This document shows positions 21,053 to 29,232 of a DNA stretch of 64,000 nucleotides, piece after piece. The position numbers and the translations under genes are program-made. How positions within the stretch are numbered: the stretch's first letter is position 1; each line of letters opens with the position of its first letter. The notes beneath the pieces are model-generated. The model was not told where the DNA came from. It saw nothing but the letters and a program-made list of their open reading frames with translations, and made no database searches. The DNA is taken from assembly GCF_900091495.1 (NCBI RefSeq), contig NZ_LT607413.1, positions 310,001 through 374,000 of the forward strand, read 5' to 3'. Source of the stretch: Micromonospora echinospora. GTDB taxonomy: Bacteria; Actinomycetota; Actinomycetes; Mycobacteriales; Micromonosporaceae.

Positions 21053-21104
21053 GATGCGGCATCCCGGGCCGTCCGAGGTCCAGGACAGCCCGGGATGCCG
21101 CATC
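21053..21104 (-). terminator. 17-bp hairpin terminator of the pRiA4b-type gene
   Basis: GATGCGGCATCCCGGGC (21053-21069) pairs perfectly with 21088-21104. It lies 63 bp after the stop of the minus-strand gene and insulates the ceb promoter from read-through. Confidence 0.75.
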
Positions 21105-21166
21105 CTGCGTCGGTCAACCGGGAAACCCCGCCGGCCGGCGGGGGTGGGGAGTGGGTCAGGCCGGGG

Positions 21167-21712
21167 TCAGCAGAACCGGCGCAGCAGGGTGCCGGCCCGG
21201 CCGGCGTCGAAGGCCGACGCGTCGAACGGCCGGCCCAGCCAGTCGCGCATCGCGTCGTGCTCGGGGTGCTCCGGGTCGGCCAGGGCTTCGAGCAGCAGCA
21301 GGTAGCCCGCCGGGCCGCCGACGTCCTCCGGCGGGCAGGCGCGCTCGCCGTCCAGGCAGGCCGGGTACCGACCGTCCGGGTCGGCGGTCAGCACGTCCTC
21401 CACCACCAGGTCGTGCTCCCACCAGTCGCCGAAGTCGTAGGTGTAGTGGAACCGGCTCCCCTTGCCCACCGCCGTGTCCAGCCGGGTGTCCAGTTCGTCG
21501 CGCAACGCCAGCCCGTCGTCCGGGTCTGGGGTGCCGTACTGCACCCCGTCGATCTCGAAACTGTGCAGGTGGCAGTCCCGCCAACCCATGGCGTGCTGCA
21601 CCACGCGGTGCAGTCGGTCCAGGGTGTACCCACCGGGCACCAGCACCCGCCGCCAGACCGGTGGCCGGACCCCGGCCAGGGAGATCCGCAACTGGAAGAT
21701 CTGACGCGGCAT
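21167..21712 (-). CDS. Plasmid pRiA4b ORF-3-like family protein
   Basis: 181 aa. The sequence follows the pRiA4b ORF-3 family pattern: FQLRISLAGVRPPVWRRVLV, TLDRLHRVVQHAMGW, HLHSFEIDGVQYG, FHYTYDFGDWWEHDLVVED, and CLDGERACPPEDVGGPAGY near the C-terminus. The fold is conserved and widespread, but its function is unknown. Two in-frame ATGs occur (21721, 21712); I chose 21712 because GGGAGG abuts the first. It diverges from the small Cys-rich ORF at 21746. Confidence 0.85.
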   Translation of the reverse strand: MPRQIFQLRISLAGVRPPVWRRVLVPGGYTLDRLHRVVQHAMGWRDCHLHSFEIDGVQYGTPDPDDGLALRDELDTRLDTAVGKGSRFHYTYDFGDWWEHDLVVEDVLTADPDGRYPACLDGERACPPEDVGGPAGYLLLLEALADPEHPEHDAMRDWLGRPFDASAFDAGRAGTLLRRFC

Positions 21713-21733
21713 GCTGTCCATCCTCCCTCGGCA

Positions 21734-21739
21734 TAGGCT
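21734..21739 (+). promoter_or_regulatory. -10 element of a leaderless promoter (small Cys-rich ORF)
   Basis: TAGGCT ends 6 nt before ATG 21746. No Shine-Dalgarno is present. It overlaps the 5' region of the divergent gene. Confidence 0.55.
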
Positions 21740-21745
21740 GCCAGC

Positions 21746-21865
21746 ATGATCTGCCGAGCGTGCCGGGCGAAACGGCACGGTGACTGCCCGGGCCGGAACT
21801 GGTGCGACTGTCAGCACCGTACCCCCGCGCCGACCCCTCCGGTCACCGGTCCGGCGAGCGAATGA
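21746..21865 (+). CDS. Small Cys-rich protein coupled to the RibD-C reductase gene
   Basis: 39 aa beginning MICRACRAKRHGDC, with GRNWCDCQHR in the middle and a Pro/Thr-rich tail. Five cysteines (C3, C6, C14, C20, C22) and H24 form a compact pattern that could bind a metal ion. It is preceded by a leaderless-type -10. Its TGA overlaps the ATG of the pyrimidine-reductase-like gene (ATGA), so translation of the two is coupled. Both signals argue that it is a real gene despite its size. I do not know its function. Confidence 0.6.
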   Translation: MICRACRAKRHGDCPGRNWCDCQHRTPAPTPPVTGPASE

Positions 21866-22608
21866 ACGTCCGGATTCCGATCCACCGCGCCTGGCCGGGA
21901 CCGGTCGCCGGGCCGCTGGACGACGAGACCCTGGCCGCCCTCTACGGTCGTGGCGACCGCCCCCGCCTCCGGGTCAACTTCGTGACCAGCATCGACGGCG
22001 CGGTCGCCCTCGACGACTACTCCGCCGGCCTGTCCGGAGAGCCGGACAAGCGGGTGTTCGGGCTGCTCCGGATGCTCTGCGACGCGCTCGTGGTGGCCGC
22101 CGGCACCCTGCGGCACGAGGGCTACCGGGCGGTACGCCTCGACGAGACCCGGCGGGCCTGGCGGCGGGCGCACGGGCTGGCCGCGTACCCGACGCTGGTG
22201 GTGGTCTCCGGCTCGCTCCGCCTCGACCCGGCGCAGGCCGCCCTCGCCGACGCCCCGGTCCGCCCGGTCGTCCTGACCACCGACGACGCCACCGCCCCCG
22301 CCGGGCTCACCGAGGTCGCCGACCTGGTCCGCTGCGGGACCGGCCGGGTCGACCTGGCCGCCGGCCTGGCCGAGCTGCGTCGACGTGGTCTCGACCACCT
22401 GCTCTGCGAGGGCGGTCCGCAGCTGTTCGGCGCGCTCACCGCCGCCGACCTGGTCGACGAGGTCTGCCTGACGGTCGCGCCGCTGCTCGCCGGCCCGGGC
22501 GCGGGCCGGATCACCGCCGGGGCGGCCGGACCGGCGCGCGACCTGCCGCTGCGGCACGTCCTCGCCACCGACGACGGGGTGCTGATGCTGCGCCACGCCC
22601 GGGACTGA
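21862..22608 (+). CDS. RibD C-terminal / dihydrofolate-reductase-like pyrimidine reductase
   Basis: 248 aa. The RibD-C fold is visible throughout: LRVNFVTSIDGAVALDDYSA at the N-terminus, CDALVVAAGTLRHEGY, VVVSGSLRLDP, and LLCEGGPQLFGALTAADLVDEV. These proteins resemble the NADPH-dependent reductase half of RibD but lack the deaminase half. In actinobacteria many copies lie outside riboflavin operons and their substrate is unknown. The ATG overlaps the stop of the small Cys-rich ORF. Confidence 0.85.
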   Translation: MNVRIPIHRAWPGPVAGPLDDETLAALYGRGDRPRLRVNFVTSIDGAVALDDYSAGLSGEPDKRVFGLLRMLCDALVVAAGTLRHEGYRAVRLDETRRAWRRAHGLAAYPTLVVVSGSLRLDPAQAALADAPVRPVVLTTDDATAPAGLTEVADLVRCGTGRVDLAAGLAELRRRGLDHLLCEGGPQLFGALTAADLVDEVCLTVAPLLAGPGAGRITAGAAGPARDLPLRHVLATDDGVLMLRHARD

Positions 22609-22698
22609 CCGGGTCGCAACTGGCAACCTGTCGTACCGCTGGGGCAGGATGCAGCACGTGTGCCCTGAGCGAATGCGACTGACCAGCGGAGCCCGGCG

Positions 22699-24468
22699 AT
22701 GACCGACGACAGCCCGGTGACGACCGACGACGCGTTCGACGGCTCCGGCGAGGAGGTGGGGCGGGTCCTCGGCACCGCCGACGCCACCCCGCTCCAGTTC
22801 TGGACGGCGGTCTCCGACGGCAGCTACCTCCAGCTCGACGACGTGGTGGTGACCCGGCGCGAACTGCCCGACCGGGAGCCGGTGACCATCGCCGGGGTGG
22901 TGACCCAGGTCCGCGCCCGGCACGAGGGCGCCCAGTTCGACTCGGACGTCTTCGCCATCGCCGACGGCACCCTCCCGGCCCAGGTGCAGGAGGCCGCCGA
23001 GATCACCACCACCCGGGTCGACCCGGAGCTGTACGTCCCACCCACCCCGGGCGCGGTGGTGCGCCGCGCCGAGGGCGACGCCCGGGCCCGGGCGCTGCAC
23101 TTCGACCGGATGGAACGACGCATCCCGATGGGGACGGGCCGCGACGGGGTGCCGGTCTACCTGAACGCCGACTTCCTCGACGGCAGCCGGGGCGCGCACG
23201 TGTCGATCTCCGGCATCTCCGGGGTGGCCACCAAGACCAGCTTCGCCACCTTCCTGCTCTACTCGGTGTTCCGCTCCGGCGTGCTCGGCGGCGACGCGGT
23301 CAACGCCAAGGCGCTGATCTTCAACGTCAAGGGCGAGGACCTCCTCTTCCTCGACCACCCGAACACCCGGCTCGACGACGCCACCCGGGCGGCGTACGCG
23401 AAGCTCGGCCTGGCCGCCGGGGCCTTCCCCGACGTGCGCGTGCACGCCCCGCCCCGGGTCGGCGACTCCTCCGGCACGCCGGACGTCAGCAGCCGGCTCA
23501 CCGGCGTGGACAGCTTCTACTGGACGCTGAGCGAGTTCTGCGCCGACCGGCTCCTGCCGTACGTCTTCGCCGACGCCGACGACGAACGCCAGCAGTACAC
23601 GATGGTGGTGCACGCGGTCACCGCCCACCTGGCCCGGTACGCCCAGCCCGCCGACGGCGGGGTGAGCATCGACGGCGTCCGGCTGGGCTCCTACACCGAC
23701 CTGGTCGACCACATCGTCGAGCAGCTCAACGACGACGAGACCCGCAGCGACTGGACCGGCAGCGCGGTCGGCATCGGCACCGTCAACGCCTTCGCCCGGC
23801 GGCTGATCGGCAGCAAGAAGGACCTGGGCCGGCTGATCCGCGGCGACCTCGCCACCCGCCGTCCGCACTCGATCAACACGGCCGAGAGCGCCCAGGTCAC
23901 CGTGGTCGACCTGCACAACCTGCCGGACCGGGCGCAACGGTTCGTGGTCGGGGTGACGCTGCGCGGCGAGTTCGAGCGCAAGGAGAAGGCCGGCACCGCC
24001 CGGCCGCTGCTCTTCGTCGTCCTCGACGAGCTGAACAAGTACGCCCCCCGGGAGGGCTCCTCCCCGATCAAGGAGGTGCTGCTCGACATCGCCGAGCGGG
24101 GCCGCTCGCTCGGGGTGATCCTGGTCGGCGCGCAGCAGACGGCGAGCGAGGTGGAACGGCGGATCGTCACCAACTCGGCGATCCGGGTGGTCGGCCGGCT
24201 CGACCCGGCCGAGGCGTCCCGCCCGGAGTACGGCTTCCTCCCACCGGCCCAGCGGCAGCGGGCGCTGCTGGCCAAGCCGGGCACGATGTTCGTCAACCAG
24301 CCGGACATCCCGGTGCCGCTCTGCCTGGAGTTCCCCTTCCCGGCCTGGGCCACCCGGGTCTCCGAGGCCGGTCACGCCCCGTCGGAGACACTCCGGTCCA
24401 TCACCCAGGCCGCCGACCCGTTCGCCGTGGTCGGCTCCGGTGGCGCCGACGACGACATCCCGTTCTAG
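22699..24468 (+). CDS. herA: HerA-like DNA translocase ATPase
   Basis: 589 aa. An N-terminal beta-rich segment (about 15-125, containing QLDDVVVTRRELPDREPVTI and GVVTQVRARHEG) fits the HAS-barrel of HerA. A RecA-like ATPase domain follows. The Walker A is unusual, GISGVATKTS at 172-181 with K179. The Walker B is LLFVVLDELNKYAP (D443, E444). A sensor region reads SLGVILVGAQQTASEVE. HerA hexamers drive DNA through a NurA nuclease during end resection. This gene is 11 bp upstream of sbcD, heading sbcD-sbcC-nurA-like. Confidence 0.82.
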   Translation: MTDDSPVTTDDAFDGSGEEVGRVLGTADATPLQFWTAVSDGSYLQLDDVVVTRRELPDREPVTIAGVVTQVRARHEGAQFDSDVFAIADGTLPAQVQEAAEITTTRVDPELYVPPTPGAVVRRAEGDARARALHFDRMERRIPMGTGRDGVPVYLNADFLDGSRGAHVSISGISGVATKTSFATFLLYSVFRSGVLGGDAVNAKALIFNVKGEDLLFLDHPNTRLDDATRAAYAKLGLAAGAFPDVRVHAPPRVGDSSGTPDVSSRLTGVDSFYWTLSEFCADRLLPYVFADADDERQQYTMVVHAVTAHLARYAQPADGGVSIDGVRLGSYTDLVDHIVEQLNDDETRSDWTGSAVGIGTVNAFARRLIGSKKDLGRLIRGDLATRRPHSINTAESAQVTVVDLHNLPDRAQRFVVGVTLRGEFERKEKAGTARPLLFVVLDELNKYAPREGSSPIKEVLLDIAERGRSLGVILVGAQQTASEVERRIVTNSAIRVVGRLDPAEASRPEYGFLPPAQRQRALLAKPGTMFVNQPDIPVPLCLEFPFPAWATRVSEAGHAPSETLRSITQAADPFAVVGSGGADDDIPF

Positions 24469-24479
24469 GGGGACCACCC

Positions 24480-25631
24480 GTGAAGATCCTGCACACCTCC
24501 GACTGGCACGTCGGCAAGGTCCTCAAGGGCCAGTCCCGCGCCGAGGAGCACAAGCAGGTCCTCGCCCAGGTCATCGAGATCGCCCGGCAGGAGCGGCCCG
24601 ACCTGGTCGTGGTCGCCGGTGACCTCTACGACACCGGCTCCCCCACCCCGGAGGCCACCCGCCTGGTCACCCGGGCGTTGACGGCGCTGCGCCGCACCGG
24701 CGCGGACGTGGTCGCCATCGGCGGCAACCACGACAACGGCCCGGCCCTGGACGCGCTGCGCCCGTGGGCCGAGGCCGCCGGGATCGTGCTGCGCGGCAGC
24801 GTCCGGGACACCAACCCGGCCGACCTGGTGATCGACGGGACGACCCGGGACGGCGAGCGCTGGCAGCTCGCCGCGCTGCCCTTCCTCTCCCACCGGTACG
24901 CCGTCCGCGCGGTGGAGATGTACGAGCTGACCGCCGCCGAGGCCACCCAGACGTACGCCGACCACCTGGGGCGGGTGCTCGCCCGGCTCACCGAGGGCTT
25001 CGCCGAACCCGACCGGGTGCACCTGGTCACCGCGCACCTGACCGTGGTCGGCGCGAGCACCGGCGGCGGCGAACGGGACGCGCACACCATCATGGGATAC
25101 GCCGTCCCCGCCACGGTCTTCCCGGGCACCGCCCACTACGTGGCGCTCGGGCACCTGCACCGGGCCCAGCGGGTCGACGGGCCCTGCCCGGTGCGCTACA
25201 GCGGCAGTCCGATCGCCATCGACTTCGGCGAGCAGGAGAACGTCTGCTCGGTGACGCTGGTCGAGGTGAGCGCCCGCACCGCCGCGCAGGTCCGCGAGGT
25301 GCCGGTCTCCGCCGCGGTGCCGCTGCGCACCGTCCGGGGCACCCTGGCCCAGCTCGCCGAGCTGGAGCCGCCCGAGGGGTGGCTGCGGGTGTTCGTCCGG
25401 GAGCAGCCCCGCGCCGGGCTGCGCGAGGAGGTCCAGGATCTGCTCCCCCGGGCGCTGGAGATCCGGATCGACCCGGAGCTGGTGCCGGCCCCGGGCGGCG
25501 GGGCGCGCACCGCCCAGCGGGCCGGCCGGTCGCCGCAGCAGCTCTTCGCCGACTACCTGGCCGGTCGCGGGCACGACGACGACGGGGTGCGGGAGCTGTT
25601 CGACGAGCTGTTCGAGGAGGTCGACCGCTGA
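24480..25631 (+). CDS. sbcD: Exonuclease SbcD (Mre11 family)
   Basis: 383 aa. Mn-dependent nuclease subunit of SbcCD/Mre11-Rad50, acting on DNA hairpins and blocked ends. The metallophosphoesterase motifs are complete: HTSDWHVGK (D8, H10), VAGDLYD (D48), GGNHDN (N83-H84-D85), a VTAHLTV histidine and GHLHRAQ. The GTG start has GGGGGA 6 nt upstream. The stop overlaps the sbcC start in TGATG, and the HerA-like gene lies 11 bp upstream, so the cluster is one transcript. Confidence 0.95.
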   Translation: MKILHTSDWHVGKVLKGQSRAEEHKQVLAQVIEIARQERPDLVVVAGDLYDTGSPTPEATRLVTRALTALRRTGADVVAIGGNHDNGPALDALRPWAEAAGIVLRGSVRDTNPADLVIDGTTRDGERWQLAALPFLSHRYAVRAVEMYELTAAEATQTYADHLGRVLARLTEGFAEPDRVHLVTAHLTVVGASTGGGERDAHTIMGYAVPATVFPGTAHYVALGHLHRAQRVDGPCPVRYSGSPIAIDFGEQENVCSVTLVEVSARTAAQVREVPVSAAVPLRTVRGTLAQLAELEPPEGWLRVFVREQPRAGLREEVQDLLPRALEIRIDPELVPAPGGGARTAQRAGRSPQQLFADYLAGRGHDDDGVRELFDELFEEVDR

Positions 25632-28105
25632 TGCGCCCGATGCGGCTGGACATGGCGGGCTTCACCGTCTTCCGCGAGGAGACCACGGTCGACTTCACCG
25701 ACGCCGACTTCTTCGCGCTGGTCGGGCCGACCGGGTCGGGCAAGTCGACGGTGCTGGACGCCATCTGCTTCGCCCTCTACGGCACGGTGCCCCGTTGGGG
25801 CGGGGCGCGCGGGCTGGCCAACGCGCTCGCCCCGTCCGCCACCGAGGCCCGGGTGCGGCTGGTGTTCGAGTCCGCCGGGGACCGCTACGTCGCCACCCGG
25901 GTGGTCCGCCGGGACGGCCGGGGCACCGTCAAGACCGCCAACGCCGGGTTGCAGCTCATGCCACCCGGCTTCGACGTCACCAAGCTGGACACCGGGCTCA
26001 GCCCGGAGGATCTCGGCGAGGTGCTGGCCGGCACCCCGGCCGAGATGGAGACGGCGGTCCTGGAGGCGGTCGGGCTGCCGTACGAGCAGTTCACCAGCTG
26101 CGTGGTGCTGCCCCAGGGGCAGTTCGCGGACTTCCTGCACGCCAAGCCGGCCACCCGGCAGCAGATCCTGGTCAACCTGCTCGGCCTCGGCGTCTACGAG
26201 GAGGTGCAGAAGCGGGCCACCGAGCGGGCGGGGAAGGCCGAGGCGCGGTTGGAGCAGGTCGACCGGATCCTCGCTGGCCTGACCGACGTCGACGACGCGG
26301 CCCTGGCCGAGGCGGAGTCCACCGTCACCCGGGCGCACGAGCTGGCCGGGGCGGTCGCCGCCGCCGTACCGGAGCGGGAGCGGGCCCGGACGGCGACGCG
26401 GGAGGCACACGCGGCGCTGGCCGCCCTCGACGCCGACCTGGCGGTGCTGGACGCGGTGCGCGCGCCGGCCGGGGTGGCCGAGGTGGCCCGGGCGGTCGCG
26501 GGCGCACGGGCCGGCGTCGACCAGGCCGCGAAGGCGGTGGCGCTGGCCGAGGAACGCGAGGAGAAGCTCCGCGGCGAGCTGGCCGGGGCGGGTGACGAGA
26601 GCGCCCTGCGGCTGCTGCTGAAGGCACACGCCGACCGGGACCGGCTGACCGGCGAGGTCGAGTCGGTGGCCGCGACGGTGGCCGCGGCCGAGGCGGAGCA
26701 CGAGGCGACGATGGCGGCGCTGGCCGAGGCGCGGGCGGCGACCGAACGGGCCGAGACCGAGCTGGAGGCGGCGTTCCGGGCGCACGAGGACGCGAAGACC
26801 GCCGACCAGGCGGTGGCGCTGCGGGCGCAGCTGACCGACGGGGCGTGCTGCCCGGTGTGCGAGCAGGTGGTGCCCCGGGTGCCGGCGGTCCCGGCCGGCT
26901 CGGCGGTGGCCCGGGCCGTGGCCGCCGGGAAGGCCGCGCGGGCCGCCAGCGACGCGGCGAAGCGGCGGGCGCAGGAGTGCGACACCGCCGCCCGGGAGCG
27001 GGAACGGGCGCTGGTGCGCGTCCGGGCCCAGCACGACCAGCTGCGGGACCGCTTGGCCGAGGTGGACGCCCAGCTCGCCGGGGCCGCCACCGCCGAGGCG
27101 CTGCGGCACGACCTGGCCGAGCACGCCCGGCTGCGGACGGCCCTGGACGAGGCGGCGGGCGCGGTGCGCGCGGGGCGGGACGCCGCCCGGCGGGCCCGGG
27201 GCGCGTTCGAGGCCGCCGAGGAGGGGCTGCGGGCCGCGTGGCGGGAGTTCGACACGGTACGGGACCGGCTGGCCCGGTTCGGTCCGCCGGCCGCCGACCG
27301 GGACGACGTCGCCGCCGCCTGGACGGGTCTGGCCGGCTGGGCCGGCGGGGAGGCGGACCGGCGGCGCGCGGACCGGGTGGACCTGGTGGCGTCGGTGACG
27401 GCGGCGGAGGCCGCCGCCGAGGCGGTGGAGGACCGGATCGCCGGCATCTTCGCGGTCGCCGGGTTACCCCCCGACGACGACCCGGTCCGGGCGGCCACGG
27501 TCGCGGTGGAACGCGCCGAGGCGGCCCACCGGCGGCTGGTGGAGCGCCGCGAGCAGGCCGCCGAGCTGCGGGAGCAGCGGGCCGGACACGAGCGGGAGAC
27601 CCGGGTGGCCCGGGCGCTCGCCGGTCACCTGCGGGCCAACAACTTCGAGCGGTGGCTGCTGGCGGAGGCGCTGGACGTGCTGGTCGACGGGGCGTCCCGG
27701 ATCCTGCGGGAACTCTCCGGCGGGCAGTACGACCTGGTCCACGACAAGGGTGAGTTCTTCGTGGTCGACCACCACGACGCCGGCCTGCGGCGCGGGGTGC
27801 GGACGCTCTCCGGCGGGGAGACCTTCCAGGCTTCCCTGGCACTGGCGCTCGCGTTGTCCGAGCAGCTCGCCGGCCTCTCCACGACGGCGGCGAGCCTGGA
27901 GTCGATCGTGCTGGACGAGGGGTTCGGCACCCTCGACGCGGCCACCCTGGACACGGTGGCCGCCACCCTGGAGAGCCTGGCCGCCCGGGGCGACCGGATG
28001 GTCGGGGTGGTCACCCACGTGCCGGCGCTCGCCGAGCGGATCCCGGTGCGCTTCGAGGTCCGCAAGGACGCCCGCAGCGCCCGCGTCGAACGGAGTGGCC
28101 TGTGA
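25631..28105 (+). CDS. sbcC: Exonuclease SbcC (Rad50 family)
   Basis: 824 aa. ABC/SMC-type ATPase partner of SbcD. The Walker A GPTGSGKST (32-40) follows the usual DFTDADFFALV strand, and VVLPQGQFADFLHAKPATRQ is the Q-loop region. A long Ala/Glu/Arg-rich coiled coil is broken at its apex by the zinc hook CPVC (407-410). The C-terminus carries the signature LSGGETFQASLALALALSEQ and Walker B SIVLDEGFGTLD. It is shorter than the 1,000-residue E. coli SbcC because the coiled coil is short, as in many actinobacteria. Confidence 0.95.
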   Translation: MRPMRLDMAGFTVFREETTVDFTDADFFALVGPTGSGKSTVLDAICFALYGTVPRWGGARGLANALAPSATEARVRLVFESAGDRYVATRVVRRDGRGTVKTANAGLQLMPPGFDVTKLDTGLSPEDLGEVLAGTPAEMETAVLEAVGLPYEQFTSCVVLPQGQFADFLHAKPATRQQILVNLLGLGVYEEVQKRATERAGKAEARLEQVDRILAGLTDVDDAALAEAESTVTRAHELAGAVAAAVPERERARTATREAHAALAALDADLAVLDAVRAPAGVAEVARAVAGARAGVDQAAKAVALAEEREEKLRGELAGAGDESALRLLLKAHADRDRLTGEVESVAATVAAAEAEHEATMAALAEARAATERAETELEAAFRAHEDAKTADQAVALRAQLTDGACCPVCEQVVPRVPAVPAGSAVARAVAAGKAARAASDAAKRRAQECDTAARERERALVRVRAQHDQLRDRLAEVDAQLAGAATAEALRHDLAEHARLRTALDEAAGAVRAGRDAARRARGAFEAAEEGLRAAWREFDTVRDRLARFGPPAADRDDVAAAWTGLAGWAGGEADRRRADRVDLVASVTAAEAAAEAVEDRIAGIFAVAGLPPDDDPVRAATVAVERAEAAHRRLVERREQAAELREQRAGHERETRVARALAGHLRANNFERWLLAEALDVLVDGASRILRELSGGQYDLVHDKGEFFVVDHHDAGLRRGVRTLSGGETFQASLALALALSEQLAGLSTTAASLESIVLDEGFGTLDAATLDTVAATLESLAARGDRMVGVVTHVPALAERIPVRFEVRKDARSARVERSGL

Positions 28106-28157
28106 GCGCGAGGAGTGAGCTTGCGAGCCCCGCAGTCGCGAACGGAAGGCTGACCCG

Positions 28158-29135
28158 ATGAGTGGGGCGGGTCGTCCGCAGTTCTTCGTGGACGCGTGGG
28201 ACCCGGCGTATGGGGCGTCGTTCGAGGCGTCCCCGGGTGGCCCGGCCGCGCCGAGCAGTGCCCAGGTCGACCCGGACGTGGAGCTGCCGGCGGCGGACTG
28301 GCGGGCGCTCGGTCCCCGGGACGGGGTTCACGCCCCCGAGGTGGTGCTCCTGGTCGACGGGGTGCGCCGGATCGACGCCAGCGTCTGGACGGCCGAGTCC
28401 GACGGGGTCTCCTACCCGGGCGTGGCGGCGTCGTACGCGGCCGGTGTGGTCCGTTGTGACCTGGGGCGGGGCGCGGCGGAGATGGCCGGCGCCCGGGTGG
28501 CCCGGGGGCTCTTTACGGCCAGCCCGTCGGCGCAGGAGATGGTCGCCGGGTCGGTGCGGTACCCGGTGCACCGGGTCGGCGGCAGCGGCGAGCTGAGCAA
28601 GCTGCCGGCCGCCGTGCAGGGCCCGCTGACCGCGCTGGAGGTGGCGGTCTCCGACGCCGCCCGGACCGACGGTGACCTGCTGGTGGTGGACGGGCCGCTG
28701 CGGGCCCGGCGGCAGTTGCCCCGCACCCTCGGGTACGTCAAGACCCAGCACAGCCAGTACCTCGACGCCCGGCTGACGGCGGTGGTGACCGGGATGGCGC
28801 CGGGGCAGCGGTGTCCGGTGTTCCGGCTCCGGGTGGGCACCGGCTGGGGTGGCTGGTCGTGGTATCTGCGGCTGCCGGTGGCGCGGGGCGCGCCGTGGGC
28901 CGGCATCGTCCGGGTGGAGTGCTCGCCCGACCTGGAGCCCACCGACGCGATCGCCCTGGCCGACCTCTCCCTGGTCACCCTCCCCCGGTTCGCCTCCACC
29001 CCGTACAAGGATCCGCGCGCCCCGCAGAACCTGGTCCCGATCGCCGGCCTGGAACGCCGGCTGCGCGCCCTGCTCGGCGACGCCCGCCTGCTGCACCGGG
29101 CGCTCTCCGCCGCCGCGCGCCGCGCCCGCCGCTGA
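28158..29135 (+). CDS. NurA-like nuclease-domain protein
   Basis: 325 aa. The motif order resembles the NurA nuclease fold: VVLLVDGVRRIDA (D67), ALEVAVSD (E161), DGDLLVVDGPL (D178), a GYVKTQHSQYL segment (K195), WYLRLP (Y237) and a C-terminal LVPIAGLERRLRALLGD helix. NurA is the 5'-3' exonuclease that works with HerA and Mre11-Rad50 in archaea. It sits 52 bp after sbcC with GGAAGG before the ATG, at the end of a herA-sbcD-sbcC run. Such proteins are easily left as hypothetical in actinobacteria. The call combines motif resemblance with context and has not been aligned. Confidence 0.62.
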   Translation: MSGAGRPQFFVDAWDPAYGASFEASPGGPAAPSSAQVDPDVELPAADWRALGPRDGVHAPEVVLLVDGVRRIDASVWTAESDGVSYPGVAASYAAGVVRCDLGRGAAEMAGARVARGLFTASPSAQEMVAGSVRYPVHRVGGSGELSKLPAAVQGPLTALEVAVSDAARTDGDLLVVDGPLRARRQLPRTLGYVKTQHSQYLDARLTAVVTGMAPGQRCPVFRLRVGTGWGGWSWYLRLPVARGAPWAGIVRVECSPDLEPTDAIALADLSLVTLPRFASTPYKDPRAPQNLVPIAGLERRLRALLGDARLLHRALSAAARRARR

Positions 29136-29218
29136 CCGGCGACCGGCGACCGGCGACCGGCGACCGGCGACCGGCGACCGGCGACCGGCGACCGGCGACC
29201 GGCGACCGGCGACCGGCG
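29135..29218. repeat. Heptanucleotide tandem repeat, ACCGGCG x 12
   Basis: Twelve perfect 7-bp units run from the last base of the NurA-like stop codon to 15 bp before the next gene. A 7-bp unit cannot stay in one frame, so this is not coding. Confidence 0.95.
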
Positions 29219-29220
29219 AG

Positions 29221-29226
29221 GATACT
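29221..29226 (+). promoter_or_regulatory. Possible -10 of a leaderless promoter (methyltransferase-like gene)
   Basis: GATACT ends 6 nt before ATG 29233. It lies immediately after the heptamer array, so array length would set the distance to any upstream promoter elements. Confidence 0.45.
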
Positions 29227-29232
29227 GGCCGG

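Noticed and set aside
28106..28150. Possible dispersed repeat element between sbcC and the NurA-like gene
   Set aside because: The spacer looks like a repeated element by composition, but only one copy is in the window, so it cannot be supported here.
22699..29135. The HerA-SbcCD-NurA cluster as a mobile phage-defence island
   Set aside because: Composition and spacing match the chromosome, SbcCD is housekeeping, and no integrase, att repeat or other defence gene is adjacent. The DNA-repair reading is favoured, but defence is not excluded.
29135..29218. TGDRRPA-type repeat peptide encoded by the heptamer array
   Set aside because: A 7-bp unit cycles through all frames, so open frames are automatic; the real upstream gene stops at its first base and the next gene starts at 29233.
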